A stretch of 64,000 nt of DNA from JBLEFH01 sp047345645 (GTDB taxonomy: Bacteria > Pseudomonadota > Alphaproteobacteria > Rhodobacterales > Rhodobacteraceae), in NCBI GenBank assembly GCA_047345645.1, contig JBLEFH010000010.1. One strand, written 5' to 3'. Below are positions 1 to 8,497 of the stretch, one piece after another. A model generated the notes under the pieces. That model made no database searches. It saw nothing but the letters and a program-made list of their open reading frames with translations, and was not told the origin of the DNA. Position 1 is the stretch's first letter; each line of letters begins with the position of its first letter. Position numbers and translations under genes: made by a program.

Positions 1-1
1 C

Positions 2-1384
2 TTCCCGTGGATCGTGCTCTGGCTGGTTGTCGGTGCGACGATCTGCTCCATCTATTTCGGCTTCGTGCAGTTCCGCCGCTTCGGCCATGCGATCAGCCTC
101 GTCAAAGGCGATTATTCGGACCCGAATGACGCCGGTGAGGTCTCCCACTTCCAGGCGCTCGCCACCGCCCTTTCGGGCACGGTCGGCCTCGGGAACATCG
201 CCGGGGTTGCCGTTGCGGTCTCCATTGGCGGGCCCGGCGCGACCTTCTGGATGATCCTCGCGGGCCTTCTCGGCATGGCGACGAAATTCACCGAATGTAC
301 GCTCGGCGTGAAATACCGGAACGAATTTGACGATGGTCACGTCTCCGGCGGCCCGATGTATTATCTCGAAAAAGGCTTTGCGGAGCGCGGCTTCTTCGGC
401 GGCAAATTCCTCGCGATCCTCTTCGCGATCTTCTGTATCGGCGGCTCCTTCGGCGGCGGGAACATGTTCCAGTCGAACCAGGCGCACGCGCAAATGGCCA
501 ATGTCATCGGCGATTATCCGGGCTGGATTACCGGCGTCGTGATGGCGGCTCTCGTGTTCATCGTCATCGCGGGCGGGATCAAATCCATCGCCAGCGTCAC
601 CGACAAGCTCGTGCCCTTCATGGCCGTGTTCTATGTCGGATTTTCGCTGCTGATCATCATCATGAATTTCGACATGATCGGCGTGGCGTTCGGCCAGATC
701 TTCCAGGGCGCGTTCACCAGCATGGGTCTTGCGGGCGGTGCCATCGGGGCGCTGATCCAAGGGTTCCGGCGTGCGGCCTTCTCCAACGAGGCGGGCGTCG
801 GCTCGGCGGCCATCGCGCACTCCGCGGTGCGGACCAATGAGCCGGTGACCGAAGGCATCGTGGCGCTTCTGGAGCCGTTCATCGACACCGTCGTGATCTG
901 CACCATGACCGCGCTCGTGATCATCATCACCGGGATGCTGCAGTTCGACGCAGAAACCGGCGCCTATATCTGGGATGAAGCCGCAGGCACCATCGCCACC
1001 GAAGGCGGCGCAACCGGGGTGGAACTCACCTCCATGGCGTTCTCCTCGGTCTTCCCGTGGTTCCGCTATGCGCTAGCCATCGCCGTGGTTCTCTTCGCCT
1101 TCTCGACGATGATTTCGTGGTCCTATTACGGGGTGAAGGCCTGGACTTACCTCTTCGGCGAAGGCGCGGTGAAAGAGCTCGTGTTCAAGCTGCTCTTCTG
1201 CTTCTTCACCGTGATCGGCGCGGCCGCATCGCTCGGCTCGGTCATCGACTTCTCCGATGCGATGATCTTCGCCATGGCGGTTGTGAACATCTTCGGCCTC
1301 TACTTCCTGCTTCCGATCGTGAAGCGCGAGGTGAAGAGCTACTTCGCACGGGTCGACTCCGGCGAGATCCGCAAGGTGAAGTAA
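2..1384 (+). CDS. Sodium:alanine symporter (AGCS) family protein, 5' end cut off
   Basis: Inner-membrane secondary transporter that probably couples Na+ to uptake of alanine or glycine. The reading frame is open to the window edge (codons F-P-W-I-V-L-W), so the GTG at 14 is unlikely to be the start and the N-terminus is missing; about 460 residues are visible. The stretch HFQALATALSGTVGLGNIAG and the later GFRRAAFSNEAGVGSAAIAH are hallmarks of the AGCS family. Many hydrophobic segments follow and the C-terminus is short and basic (KREVKSYFARV). A strong terminator follows. Substrate is inferred from the family only. Confidence 0.9.
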   Translation, partial: FPWIVLWLVVGATICSIYFGFVQFRRFGHAISLVKGDYSDPNDAGEVSHFQALATALSGTVGLGNIAGVAVAVSIGGPGATFWMILAGLLGMATKFTECTLGVKYRNEFDDGHVSGGPMYYLEKGFAERGFFGGKFLAILFAIFCIGGSFGGGNMFQSNQAHAQMANVIGDYPGWITGVVMAALVFIVIAGGIKSIASVTDKLVPFMAVFYVGFSLLIIIMNFDMIGVAFGQIFQGAFTSMGLAGGAIGALIQGFRRAAFSNEAGVGSAAIAHSAVRTNEPVTEGIVALLEPFIDTVVICTMTALVIIITGMLQFDAETGAYIWDEAAGTIATEGGATGVELTSMAFSSVFPWFRYALAIAVVLFAFSTMISWSYYGVKAWTYLFGEGAVKELVFKLLFCFFTVIGAAASLGSVIDFSDAMIFAMAVVNIFGLYFLLPIVKREVKSYFARVDSGEIRKVK

Positions 1385-1406
1385 GCCAAGACACTGACAA
1401 TTTGGG

Positions 1407-1435
1407 AAAGGCGGCGCTTCGGGGCCGCCTTTTTC
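1407..1435 (+). terminator. Rho-independent terminator after the AGCS gene
   Basis: An 8-bp GC-rich stem (aaggcggc / gccgcctt) around a short gcttcggg loop is followed by a run of T. It lies 22 bp after the stop codon and separates the plus-strand symporter from the convergent minus-strand gene. Confidence 0.85.
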
Positions 1436-1451
1436 TTTGGCACTTTGGCGC

Positions 1452-2912
1452 TCAGACCAAAAACGCGTCCCCTTGATCCATGGCGAATAGCCCGTGATCG
1501 CCGACATCCGGCAAAGGCACCGCGTCAAACGCAGCGTGCATAGCCGACGAAACCGTCTCCATCACCTGCGTCACGGCCTCCGCCATCTCGACCAGCGGCG
1601 CAGGCTCGGGCACGGCGGGCCCGGCCTCCGCAAAATCGAAATGATCCGCCTCGCCGCTCACGCTGGCCGGGTCCGTCTCATCGACCCAGAGCGCGCCATC
1701 TGCATCGGTCGGCAGGCGGTTGACGATCTTTTGGGTGGGGGTTTCGAGCCCGTGATCATTGTCCATCATCACATTGCCCCGGTCATTGATGTAGCCGGTG
1801 CGGGCGATCTGCGCGTCGATGGTGGTGAGGTCCAGCACCACATGGGTGAAGCCGCCATCCTGATTGCTGCCGATATAAAGATGCACCTTCATGCCATCGA
1901 CAACGGATTCGAGGGTCGCGACATCTTTCAGCGTCGTCTCCATCGTGTTCTCGAAACTCTGGATCAGATGCAGCTTGCCCGCATCGTCGATATAGAGCAA
2001 CGAGAACCCGTCATCGGCCCCGCCGATTACGGCGTAATGGCGGCCATTCACCTCAAAACTTTCAATATCACGCGGCTTGCCGAAGCGGCTGACACGGGAA
2101 TCCTCGATAAAAGATTGCTCGGTCAAATCGCCGCTCGCCCCGATTTCATAGGTGATCACGCGGTTGGTGGCCCAGGACGCGGCGAGCAGGAAATCGCGGC
2201 TGCCGACCTCCACCACATCCATCGCCATTACATCGTTAAACCCGGTATCATCCGACGGCATGACCACATCGCGGGCGGTCAACTGGCCCGCATCGTCGAC
2301 GGAGAAGCTGCCGAGCAGGTTCTTGTTGTCGCTGGCAAAAAACAGAAACGTCTCGTCGCCGCGCGTGAATTCGGCCGTGCTGAGGACCTGACCGATAGGT
2401 TTGCCCATGATCGAGGTGACGCGGTCCATCACCTCATACTGAGCCTTCGGGTGGCTCTGATAAATCTCCAGACCCGGCGCGATATAGCTGGCGGCAGCGA
2501 AATAATTATGCTCGCCGCGAATGAGCGGCGTGGTTTCCGTCCAGGTCCCGTAGCCTTCGGTGAATTCGGTCCATTTCCCGTAATGGCCGAGATCGCCGCC
2601 CTCGCGGATCACCATTGGATTGTAGCGGTAGGCGTAGCGCGCGGAGACGACCAGTTCGATCACATCGCCGCGCGGCATCAGCGTCACATCCGTCGCGGCG
2701 ATGGTGGCATTGATGTCGGCATAACGGTCTATGAGTTCCGTTACGGCCCCCGTGTCATCAAGTTTGAAGATCGACGCCGTGGATTCGCTTTCGGACGAGA
2801 CCGCCAGAAAGGCCGCGCCTTCATGCTGGAAATACTCAATATCGCTCGCGCCGTCATATGTCCGGTCGTTGCTGTCGCGGTAGATCCCGACGACTTCCCA
2901 GAACCTGTCCAT
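1452..2912 (-). CDS. Hypothetical protein, repeated beta-strand (propeller-like) architecture
   Basis: I do not recognise the family. The 486-residue protein is acidic and has no clear signal peptide or membrane segment. It contains repeated blocks of the kind 'fLavss...txxIfklDdxGaltel' (about residues 35-60, 190-220, 235-265, 275-310), which suggests a beta-propeller such as a lactonase- or YVTN-like fold. The last 60 residues are rich in A, E, P and V. An upstream GTG at 2924 is possible, but the ATG at 2912 has a GTGGAG ribosome site at the right distance. RTX-type secretion is possible in this group, but no glycine-rich nonapeptides are visible. Function unknown. Confidence 0.6.
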   Translation of the reverse strand: MDRFWEVVGIYRDSNDRTYDGASDIEYFQHEGAAFLAVSSESESTASIFKLDDTGAVTELIDRYADINATIAATDVTLMPRGDVIELVVSARYAYRYNPMVIREGGDLGHYGKWTEFTEGYGTWTETTPLIRGEHNYFAAASYIAPGLEIYQSHPKAQYEVMDRVTSIMGKPIGQVLSTAEFTRGDETFLFFASDNKNLLGSFSVDDAGQLTARDVVMPSDDTGFNDVMAMDVVEVGSRDFLLAASWATNRVITYEIGASGDLTEQSFIEDSRVSRFGKPRDIESFEVNGRHYAVIGGADDGFSLLYIDDAGKLHLIQSFENTMETTLKDVATLESVVDGMKVHLYIGSNQDGGFTHVVLDLTTIDAQIARTGYINDRGNVMMDNDHGLETPTQKIVNRLPTDADGALWVDETDPASVSGEADHFDFAEAGPAVPEPAPLVEMAEAVTQVMETVSSAMHAAFDAVPLPDVGDHGLFAMDQGDAFLV

Positions 2913-3001
2913 GGCTTGCTCCACTCGATGCCTGAGACCGAGTGTGCCCTGCCGCGGTTAACATCCGCGGAGTATTTAAGGTTAACCGGCGCTAACCTTA
3001 A

Positions 3002-4099
3002 TCAGGTGTTAAACAGGAAATGCAGCACGTCGCCATCGGCGACCTCATAGCCCTTGCCCTCGGCGCGCATCTTGCCCGCTTCCTTGGCCCCCTGCTCGCC
3101 CTTATTCGCGATATAATCGTCATAAGCGATGGTTTCGGCACGAATAAACCCGCGCTCGAAATCGCCATGGATCACGCCCGCCGCCTGCGGCGCTTTGGTG
3201 CCCTCGCGGATCGTCCAAGCGCGGGCCTCTTTCGGGCCGACGGTGAAATAGGTCTTGAGGCCAAGCAGCTCGTATCCCGCCTTGATCAGCCGGTCGAGAC
3301 CGGTTTCATCGAGGCCCATTTCCTCCAGGAACATCTGCGCTTCGTCATCTTCAAGCTGGCTGATTTCCTCCTCAATCGCGGCGGAAATCACCACATGACC
3401 CGCGCCTTGCGCTGCGGCCATTTCGGCGACTTTGGCGGAATGCGCGTTGCCCGTCCCGGCGGAGCTTTCCTCCACATTGCAGACGTATAGCACCGGCTTC
3501 GCGGTCAGAAGTTGCAGCATGTTCCACGCCTTGCGCTCCTCGTCGGAAATCTCGACGGTGCGGGCGGGCTGGCCCTCTTCCAATGCGGCCTTGGCGCGGA
3601 TCAAGAGCTCCTGCTGCTCCTTCGCCTCCTTGTCGCCGCCCTTCAGCTTGCGCTCCAGATTCTTCATCCGCTTCTCGATGCTTTCGAGATCGGCCAGCAT
3701 CAGCTCGGTCTCGATGGTCTCGGCATCGGCAATCGGATCGACCCGGCCGTCGACATGGGTAATGTCGTCATCCTCAAAGCAGCGCAGCACATGAGCAATC
3801 GCGTCCACCTCGCGGATATTGGCGAGAAACTGGTTGCCGAGGCCCTCCCCCTTGCTCGCCCCTTTCACGAGACCGGCAATGTCTACAAAGGTCAGGCGCG
3901 TCGGGATGATCTGTTTGCTGCTCGCAATCTCGGCCAGCGTGTCGAGCCGCGCATCGGGGACGGACACCTCACCCACATTCGGCTCGATCGTGCAGAACGG
4001 GAAATTCGCCGCCTGCGCCGCGGCGGTCCGCGTCAGCGCGTTGAACAGCGTTGATTTCCCGACATTCGGCAGGCCCACGATCCCGGTGCGAAAACCCAT
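3002..4099 (-). CDS. ychF: Redox-regulated ATPase YchF (Obg-like P-loop NTPase)
   Basis: Conserved translation-associated P-loop protein that binds ribosomes and prefers ATP over GTP. The 365-residue length is normal. Visible motifs are the P-loop GLPNVGKST at residues 9-17, the switch region DIAGLVKGASKGEGLGN, a helical hairpin around residues 130-165, and a C-terminal TGS domain ending DGDVLHFLFN. The start has an AGGGGA ribosome site. It stands alone on the minus strand, with no obvious operon partner. Confidence 0.97.
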   Translation of the reverse strand: MGFRTGIVGLPNVGKSTLFNALTRTAAAQAANFPFCTIEPNVGEVSVPDARLDTLAEIASSKQIIPTRLTFVDIAGLVKGASKGEGLGNQFLANIREVDAIAHVLRCFEDDDITHVDGRVDPIADAETIETELMLADLESIEKRMKNLERKLKGGDKEAKEQQELLIRAKAALEEGQPARTVEISDEERKAWNMLQLLTAKPVLYVCNVEESSAGTGNAHSAKVAEMAAAQGAGHVVISAAIEEEISQLEDDEAQMFLEEMGLDETGLDRLIKAGYELLGLKTYFTVGPKEARAWTIREGTKAPQAAGVIHGDFERGFIRAETIAYDDYIANKGEQGAKEAGKMRAEGKGYEVADGDVLHFLFNT

Positions 4100-4177
4100 G
4101 ACAATTCCCCTTTGCGTTTGAGCCGCATCTAGGGGCGCAAGGGGGGATTGGTCAAGTCGCGCACCGCGCCAACGGGC

Positions 4178-5338
4178 TTAACGGGGCAAAAACCCTTCGG
4201 GATCGCCGGGCAGGATCAGATTTTTGCGGCCCACATCCTTGATATTGGTATCGCCGGTGAAGGCCATGGAGATGTCCAGCTCATGCCGGATGATCTCCAG
4301 CGCCTTGGTCACCCCTGCCTTGCCCATGGCCCCGAGACCGTAGAGAAACGCGCGGCCGATATAGGTGCCCTGCGCCCCCAACCCGAGCGCTTTGAGCACA
4401 TGCTGGCCGGAGCGGATCCCGCTATCGAGATGGATTTCCGTCTTGTCGCCAACCGCTTCGACAATCTGCGGGAGCATGGTGATCGAGGAGAGCGCGCCAT
4501 CGAGCTGCCGCCCGCCATGGTTCGAGACGATGATCGCATCCGCGCCGCGCTCGGCGGCTTTCTGGGCGTCCTCCACATCGAGAATGCCCTTCACGATGAT
4601 CGGTCCGCCCCAACGGTCCTTGATCCATTCGAGATCGTCCCAGTTCAGCGACGGATCGAATTGCGAGGCGGTCCATTCCATCAGGCTGCCGGGATCGTCC
4701 ACCCCGTCCACATGCCCGACGATATTGCCGAAATCATGCCGCTTGGTCTGCGCCATCCCGAGGCACCAGCGCGGCTTGGTCGCGATATCAAGCCACGCCT
4801 TGGGGTTTTTCAGATTGCCCAGATCGTTCTTGATGTCCTTATGCCGCTGCCCAAGGATTTGCAGATCGAGCGTCACCACCAGCGCCGAGCAGCCCGCCGC
4901 CTTGGCGCGGTCGATAAGCCGGCCCGCGAAATCGCGGTCGCGCATCACATAGATCTGGAACCAGAAGGGCTTGCTCGTGTTCTCGGCCACATCCTCGATG
5001 GAGCAGATCGACATGGTGGAGAGGGTGAAGGGCACGCCAAATTCCTGCGCCGCCTGCGCCGCCAGAATTTCCCCATCGGCGTGCTGCATCCCGGTCAGCC
5101 CCGTTGGCGCGATGGCGACCGGCATGGAGACCTCCTGCCCGATCATCGTCGTGGCGAGGCTCCGCCCCTCCATATTCCGCGCCACCTTCTGGCGCAGGTA
5201 AATCTTGTCGAAATCGGACTCATTGTCGCGATAGGTCTGCTCGGTCCAGCTCCCGCTATCAGCGTAATCATAGAACATCTTCGGCACCCGGCGCTTGGCC
5301 AGACGGCGAAGGTCTTCAATTTCTGTGATTACAGGCAT
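4178..5338 (-). CDS. lldD: FMN-dependent L-lactate dehydrogenase (alpha-hydroxy-acid oxidase family)
   Basis: Oxidises L-lactate to pyruvate with FMN and passes electrons to the quinone pool; homologues are membrane-associated. The 386-residue length is normal. The FMN-site segment IAPTGLTG is near residue 76, TLDLQILGQRHKD is near 156, and the active-site SNHGGRQLD has catalytic His274 and substrate-binding Arg277. AAAGGAG precedes the start. The family also includes glycolate and mandelate oxidases, so lactate is the likely but not certain substrate. It is transcribed away from the VPLPA-CTERM genes, from a 194-bp divergent region. Confidence 0.9.
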   Translation of the reverse strand: MPVITEIEDLRRLAKRRVPKMFYDYADSGSWTEQTYRDNESDFDKIYLRQKVARNMEGRSLATTMIGQEVSMPVAIAPTGLTGMQHADGEILAAQAAQEFGVPFTLSTMSICSIEDVAENTSKPFWFQIYVMRDRDFAGRLIDRAKAAGCSALVVTLDLQILGQRHKDIKNDLGNLKNPKAWLDIATKPRWCLGMAQTKRHDFGNIVGHVDGVDDPGSLMEWTASQFDPSLNWDDLEWIKDRWGGPIIVKGILDVEDAQKAAERGADAIIVSNHGGRQLDGALSSITMLPQIVEAVGDKTEIHLDSGIRSGQHVLKALGLGAQGTYIGRAFLYGLGAMGKAGVTKALEIIRHELDISMAFTGDTNIKDVGRKNLILPGDPEGFLPR

Positions 5339-5532
5339 GGCGGTCTCCTTTCGCGGCGGTTCCGCTCAACCTGCCGCCCGGTCCGGCGAGGCGCAAGACA
5401 GAACCGCTCTCCATGGCCGCATATCGCCCAAAAAATATGACGTGACGTTAATGTAAACGTGACCCGCAGGGGCGTTTAAAAATTGACGCAACTTTGTCAT
5501 AAGCCATCCGTTAACCATTGGAGGGTGACGGT

Positions 5533-6126
5533 ATGATTCTTGATTTTAAACTTTTCGCAGGCACGCTCGCAGCCGCTCTCGTGGCAGGTTCGGCGTCCTT
5601 CGCGGCCACCTATCAGGGCAATTACGCCTCGGGCGCGTGTGACATTAATAATGTTTCCAATAGCACCGATTGCGAACTCTGGAGCGGCAACAACAGCGGC
5701 AACAAAGGTCTCAACGAAGACAGCACGCTCTTCTCGCTGAGCGGCTGGCAGGAAGCTGTGAAATACGAAGACGGCGCGTATGAGTCGGACCTCGATGGAC
5801 TGACCTATTCGGTGACCGAAACAAGCGGCACCAAAGGTACGCTGACCTTCGATTTCTCGGGCACCAATCTCGACGTGACCGAAGTCTTCGTTTCGCTGAA
5901 AGCGGGCAACGGCTTCGCGGCTTATCTTCTCGAAGATGGCGCGACCACCGTGGACTATTTCACCGGTGATTTGACCAACAAAAAAGGCAAAGCCAAAGAC
6001 CTGAGCCATCTGGACGTCTATTACCGCGGCACCGAAGTGTCGCCGGTTCCGGTCCCGGCCGGTCTGCCGCTGGCCCTGCTCGGCCTCTCGGCTCTGGGTG
6101 TCGCCGGCATCCGCCGCAAAGCCTAA
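5533..6126 (+). CDS. VPLPA-CTERM sorting domain protein (copy 1)
   Basis: Exported surface protein of 197 residues. A cleavable signal peptide ends near SASFAATY. The C-terminus has the tripartite sorting signal: VPVPAG, a hydrophobic helix LPLALLGLSALGVAG, then the basic tail IRRKA. This is the VPLPA variant of PEP-CTERM signals handled by an exosortase, and no exosortase is in the window. GGAGG lies 8 bp before the ATG at 5533, so the in-frame TTG at 5518 is rejected. It has one close paralogue downstream, and each copy has its own terminator. The mature part has two Cys (CDINN and DCELW). Role unknown; matrix or biofilm is a guess. Confidence 0.85.
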   Translation: MILDFKLFAGTLAAALVAGSASFAATYQGNYASGACDINNVSNSTDCELWSGNNSGNKGLNEDSTLFSLSGWQEAVKYEDGAYESDLDGLTYSVTETSGTKGTLTFDFSGTNLDVTEVFVSLKAGNGFAAYLLEDGATTVDYFTGDLTNKKGKAKDLSHLDVYYRGTEVSPVPVPAGLPLALLGLSALGVAGIRRKA

Positions 6127-6161
6127 GTTTCCCTAAGCGTAAAGCGCTTTGAAACGTTAAG

Positions 6162-6189
6162 AAAACCGCCCAATTTGGGCGGTTTTTTT
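6162..6189 (+). terminator. Rho-independent terminator after VPLPA-CTERM copy 1
   Basis: A near-perfect stem aaaccgcccaa / ttgggcggttt with a one-base centre runs into seven T. It separates transcription of the two tandem copies. Confidence 0.9.
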
Positions 6190-6221
6190 GCTGATTTATG
6201 TTACCTTGTTCACTTATCTCA

Positions 6222-6251
6222 TTCATTCTGCTCATTTAAATTTTCTATAAA
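6222..6251 (+). promoter_or_regulatory. Possible promoter of VPLPA-CTERM copy 2
   Basis: TTCATT (6222-6227) and TATAAA (6246-6251) are 18 bp apart in a markedly AT-rich spacer between copy 1's terminator and copy 2. The -35 match is weak. A separate promoter is expected because copy 1 ends at a strong terminator. Confidence 0.35.
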
Positions 6252-6275
6252 ATGCGATGCGAATCCCATATATTA

Positions 6276-6293
6276 ACCAAAGTGAATTTTGGT
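6276..6293 (+). repeat. Inverted repeat just upstream of the copy 2 ribosome site
   Basis: ACCAAA and TTTGGT flank a 6-base centre, ending one base before GGGAGG. It could be a protein-binding site or a leader hairpin beside the Shine-Dalgarno sequence. No equivalent was seen before copy 1. Confidence 0.4.
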
Positions 6294-6305
6294 GGGAGGT
6301 TAACT

Positions 6306-6908
6306 ATGACCAACTTTAAACTACTGACGTGCAGCGCTGTGAGTGCAGTTCTGCTCGGCACGTCGTCTTTCGCAGCAACCTATGTCGGGAATGCCGCAAG
6401 TGGCGATTGCAACATCTCGAACGTCTCTGGCAGCAAAGATTGTGAGCTGTGGAGCGGCAATGACAGCGGCAATAAGGGCCTGACGGCTGACGACGAGTTG
6501 TTCAGCATTTCTGGCTGGACCGAAGCTGCGAAATATGATGTCGATGATGCCGAAATGTCGACCTATCTCGACGACTTCTCGTTCACTCTTGAGTTCACAG
6601 ATGGCAAGAGTGGCGAATACAGCATCGATTTCGGTGATACTGGCGTGAACCCGGAGAATGTCTTCATCTCGCTCAAAGGCTCGACCAGCTTCGCAGCCTA
6701 TCTTCTGAATGACGACGTGACCGCAGGGACCTACTACACCGGCGATCTGATCAACAATGGCGGCAATGTGTCCGACCTGAGCCATATCAGCGTCTGGTAT
6801 AACGGTGACGGCGGCGTTTCGCCGGTGCCGCTGCCCGCAGGTCTGCCGCTGGCCATGCTCGGCCTTTCGGCGCTCGGCTTCGCAGGCATCCGCCGCAAGA
6901 AGTCGTAA
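6306..6908 (+). CDS. VPLPA-CTERM sorting domain protein (copy 2)
   Basis: Paralogue of the preceding gene, 200 residues. It shares the signal peptide ending SSFAATY, the paired-Cys block DCELWSGNxSGNKGL, the FAAYLL segment, the YYTGDL segment, and the C-terminal VPLPAG + hydrophobic helix + IRRKKS sorting signal. The central region around residues 70-110 differs most. GGGAGG sits directly upstream of the ATG at 6306, so the in-frame ATG at 6252 is not needed. A short inverted repeat lies just before the ribosome site. Function unknown. Confidence 0.85.
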   Translation: MTNFKLLTCSAVSAVLLGTSSFAATYVGNAASGDCNISNVSGSKDCELWSGNDSGNKGLTADDELFSISGWTEAAKYDVDDAEMSTYLDDFSFTLEFTDGKSGEYSIDFGDTGVNPENVFISLKGSTSFAAYLLNDDVTAGTYYTGDLINNGGNVSDLSHISVWYNGDGGVSPVPLPAGLPLAMLGLSALGFAGIRRKKS

Positions 6909-6935
6909 GACCAGAGTTCCTCACCCGAGGGAAGG

Positions 6936-6964
6936 GAGCCGCCCCGCAAGGGCGGCTTTTTTTA
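6936..6964 (+). terminator. Rho-independent terminator after VPLPA-CTERM copy 2
   Basis: Stem agccgcc / ggcggct with a short ccgcaag loop, followed by seven T. Confidence 0.9.
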
Positions 6965-7058
6965 TGCTTCCGCTTCTGGCCGAAATCAGCTATGAGCGCG
7001 GCTTCACCGGCGATTACACCCCTGGAGGAATCGCCCATTACAACAAAGGAGAAATTCA

Positions 7059-7742
7059 ATGGCAGGCAAAACGCCCGAATTGAAAGTCATGAAGCGCGAA
7101 GGGACGGGCAAGGGGGCCGCCCGTGCAGCACGTCGCGAAAATCTTGTCCCCGGTGTGATCTATGGTGGCGGCGAAGAGCCGGTCACGATCAATGTGAAGT
7201 ATAACGAGCTGATCAAGCTCCTTCACGCCGGTCACTTTATGTCCACCCTGATCGAAGTCGATGTCGATGGCACGAAATCCCGTGTGATCTGCCGCGGCAT
7301 CCAGAAGGACAAGGTGAAAGACCTTCCCGAGCATATCGACTTCCTGCGCCTGTCGCGCAAGAGCCGCATTAACCTCAACATTCCGGTTGAGTTCGTTAAT
7401 GAAGATGAATGCCCGGGCCTGACCCAAGGCGGCGTGCTCACCATCGTTCGCAACGAGATCGAACTGAAAGTGACCGCTGGCGATATCCCCGAGAGCATCG
7501 TCGTGGATCTGACCGGTCTCGAAATCGGCGACTCGATCACCATCTCGAACGTCAAGCTGCCGGAAGGCACCCGTCCGATGATCACCGACCGCGACTTCGC
7601 GATCGCGTCCATCGCGGCGCCGAGCGCCCTGCTGTCGGAAGAAGACGAGAGCGAAGACGACGAGACCACCGAGGTCATCGAGCAGGGCGAGACCATCGCT
7701 GTCGACCAGGATGGCGACGGCGAAGTTCAGGACGGCGAATAA
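7059..7742 (+). CDS. rplY: 50S ribosomal protein L25, long (CTC) form
   Basis: Large-subunit protein that binds 5S rRNA. At 227 residues it is the long form, with an N-terminal L25 domain (about 1-95, containing REGTGKGAARAARR) and a C-terminal TL5/CTC beta domain. It ends in an acidic low-complexity tail rich in E and D (SEEDESEDDETTEV). AAAGGAG precedes the ATG. It is followed by a terminator and then pth, the usual neighbour. Confidence 0.96.
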   Translation: MAGKTPELKVMKREGTGKGAARAARRENLVPGVIYGGGEEPVTINVKYNELIKLLHAGHFMSTLIEVDVDGTKSRVICRGIQKDKVKDLPEHIDFLRLSRKSRINLNIPVEFVNEDECPGLTQGGVLTIVRNEIELKVTAGDIPESIVVDLTGLEIGDSITISNVKLPEGTRPMITDRDFAIASIAAPSALLSEEDESEDDETTEVIEQGETIAVDQDGDGEVQDGE

Positions 7743-7770
7743 CTTTCGCCCCCTGCCCAAGCCTGATACA

Positions 7771-7800
7771 AAAAACGCGCTCTTCGGGGCGCGTTTTCTT
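7771..7800 (+). terminator. Rho-independent terminator between rplY and pth
   Basis: Stem aaaacgcgc / gcgcgtttt with a tcttcggg loop and a T-rich end, 28 bp after rplY. Some readthrough into pth is plausible because pth starts 12 bp later. Confidence 0.8.
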
Positions 7801-7811
7801 TTGGAGGGATC

Positions 7812-8492
7812 ATGCAACTCTGGGTCGGCCTCGGAAATCCGGGCGCGAAATATGCGGGCAATCGCCACAATATCGGCTTCATGGCCCTCGATGCGATTGC
7901 CGAGGCAAACAGCTTCGCCCCGTGGCGCGCGAAGTTTCAGGGCGAGATCACCGAGGGCATGATCGGCCGCGAAAAGGTGCTGCTTCTCAAACCCACGACC
8001 TTCATGAATCTCTCCGGCCAATCAGTCCGCGCGGCGGCGGATTTCTACAAGCTCGGCGCGGAGGACCTCACCGTCTGGCATGACGAGTTGGACCTCGCCC
8101 CCTTCAAGATCCGCCTCAAACAGGGCGGCGGCCATGCGGGCCATAACGGGCTGCGCTCGATCCATCAGCATATGGGCGACGACTACGCCCGCGTCCGCCT
8201 CGGCATCGGCCATCCCGGCGCGAAGGACCGCGTCTCCGGCTATGTCCTCTCGGATTTCGCCAAGGCGGAACAGGCGGATCTGGACGACCTGCTGCGCGGG
8301 ATCGTCGACGGCGCGGCGGAATTGGCGGCGGGCAACGGCCCGCAATTTCTCAACAAAGTCGCCCTCCGCAGCGCCCCCGCCAAACCGAAGCCGCAAAAAG
8401 CCGCGCCCAAGGCAGAGGCAAAACCTGCGGTGGAGCCGGAAGACCCCCGCTCACCGCTGGAACGGCTCGCCGCGAAATTTTCGCGGAGATAA
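7812..8492 (+). CDS. pth: Peptidyl-tRNA hydrolase
   Basis: Cleaves peptidyl-tRNA released by stalled ribosomes. The N-terminus LWVGLGNPGAKYAGNRHNIGF carries the catalytic His in NRHNIG. KPTTFMNLSG, DELDL and GGGHAGHNGLRSI are also typical. At 226 residues it is longer than enterobacterial Pth because of a C-terminal lysine- and alanine-rich tail of about 40 residues, common in alphaproteobacteria. GGAGG precedes the ATG. A GTG-start gene follows after 5 bp. Confidence 0.97.
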   Translation: MQLWVGLGNPGAKYAGNRHNIGFMALDAIAEANSFAPWRAKFQGEITEGMIGREKVLLLKPTTFMNLSGQSVRAAADFYKLGAEDLTVWHDELDLAPFKIRLKQGGGHAGHNGLRSIHQHMGDDYARVRLGIGHPGAKDRVSGYVLSDFAKAEQADLDDLLRGIVDGAAELAAGNGPQFLNKVALRSAPAKPKPQKAAPKAEAKPAVEPEDPRSPLERLAAKFSRR

Positions 8493-8497
8493 GCGCT

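Noticed and set aside
1494..3050. 518-codon plus-strand frame
   Set aside because: Antisense to the propeller-like gene and ychF end; no homology signal and no ribosome site.
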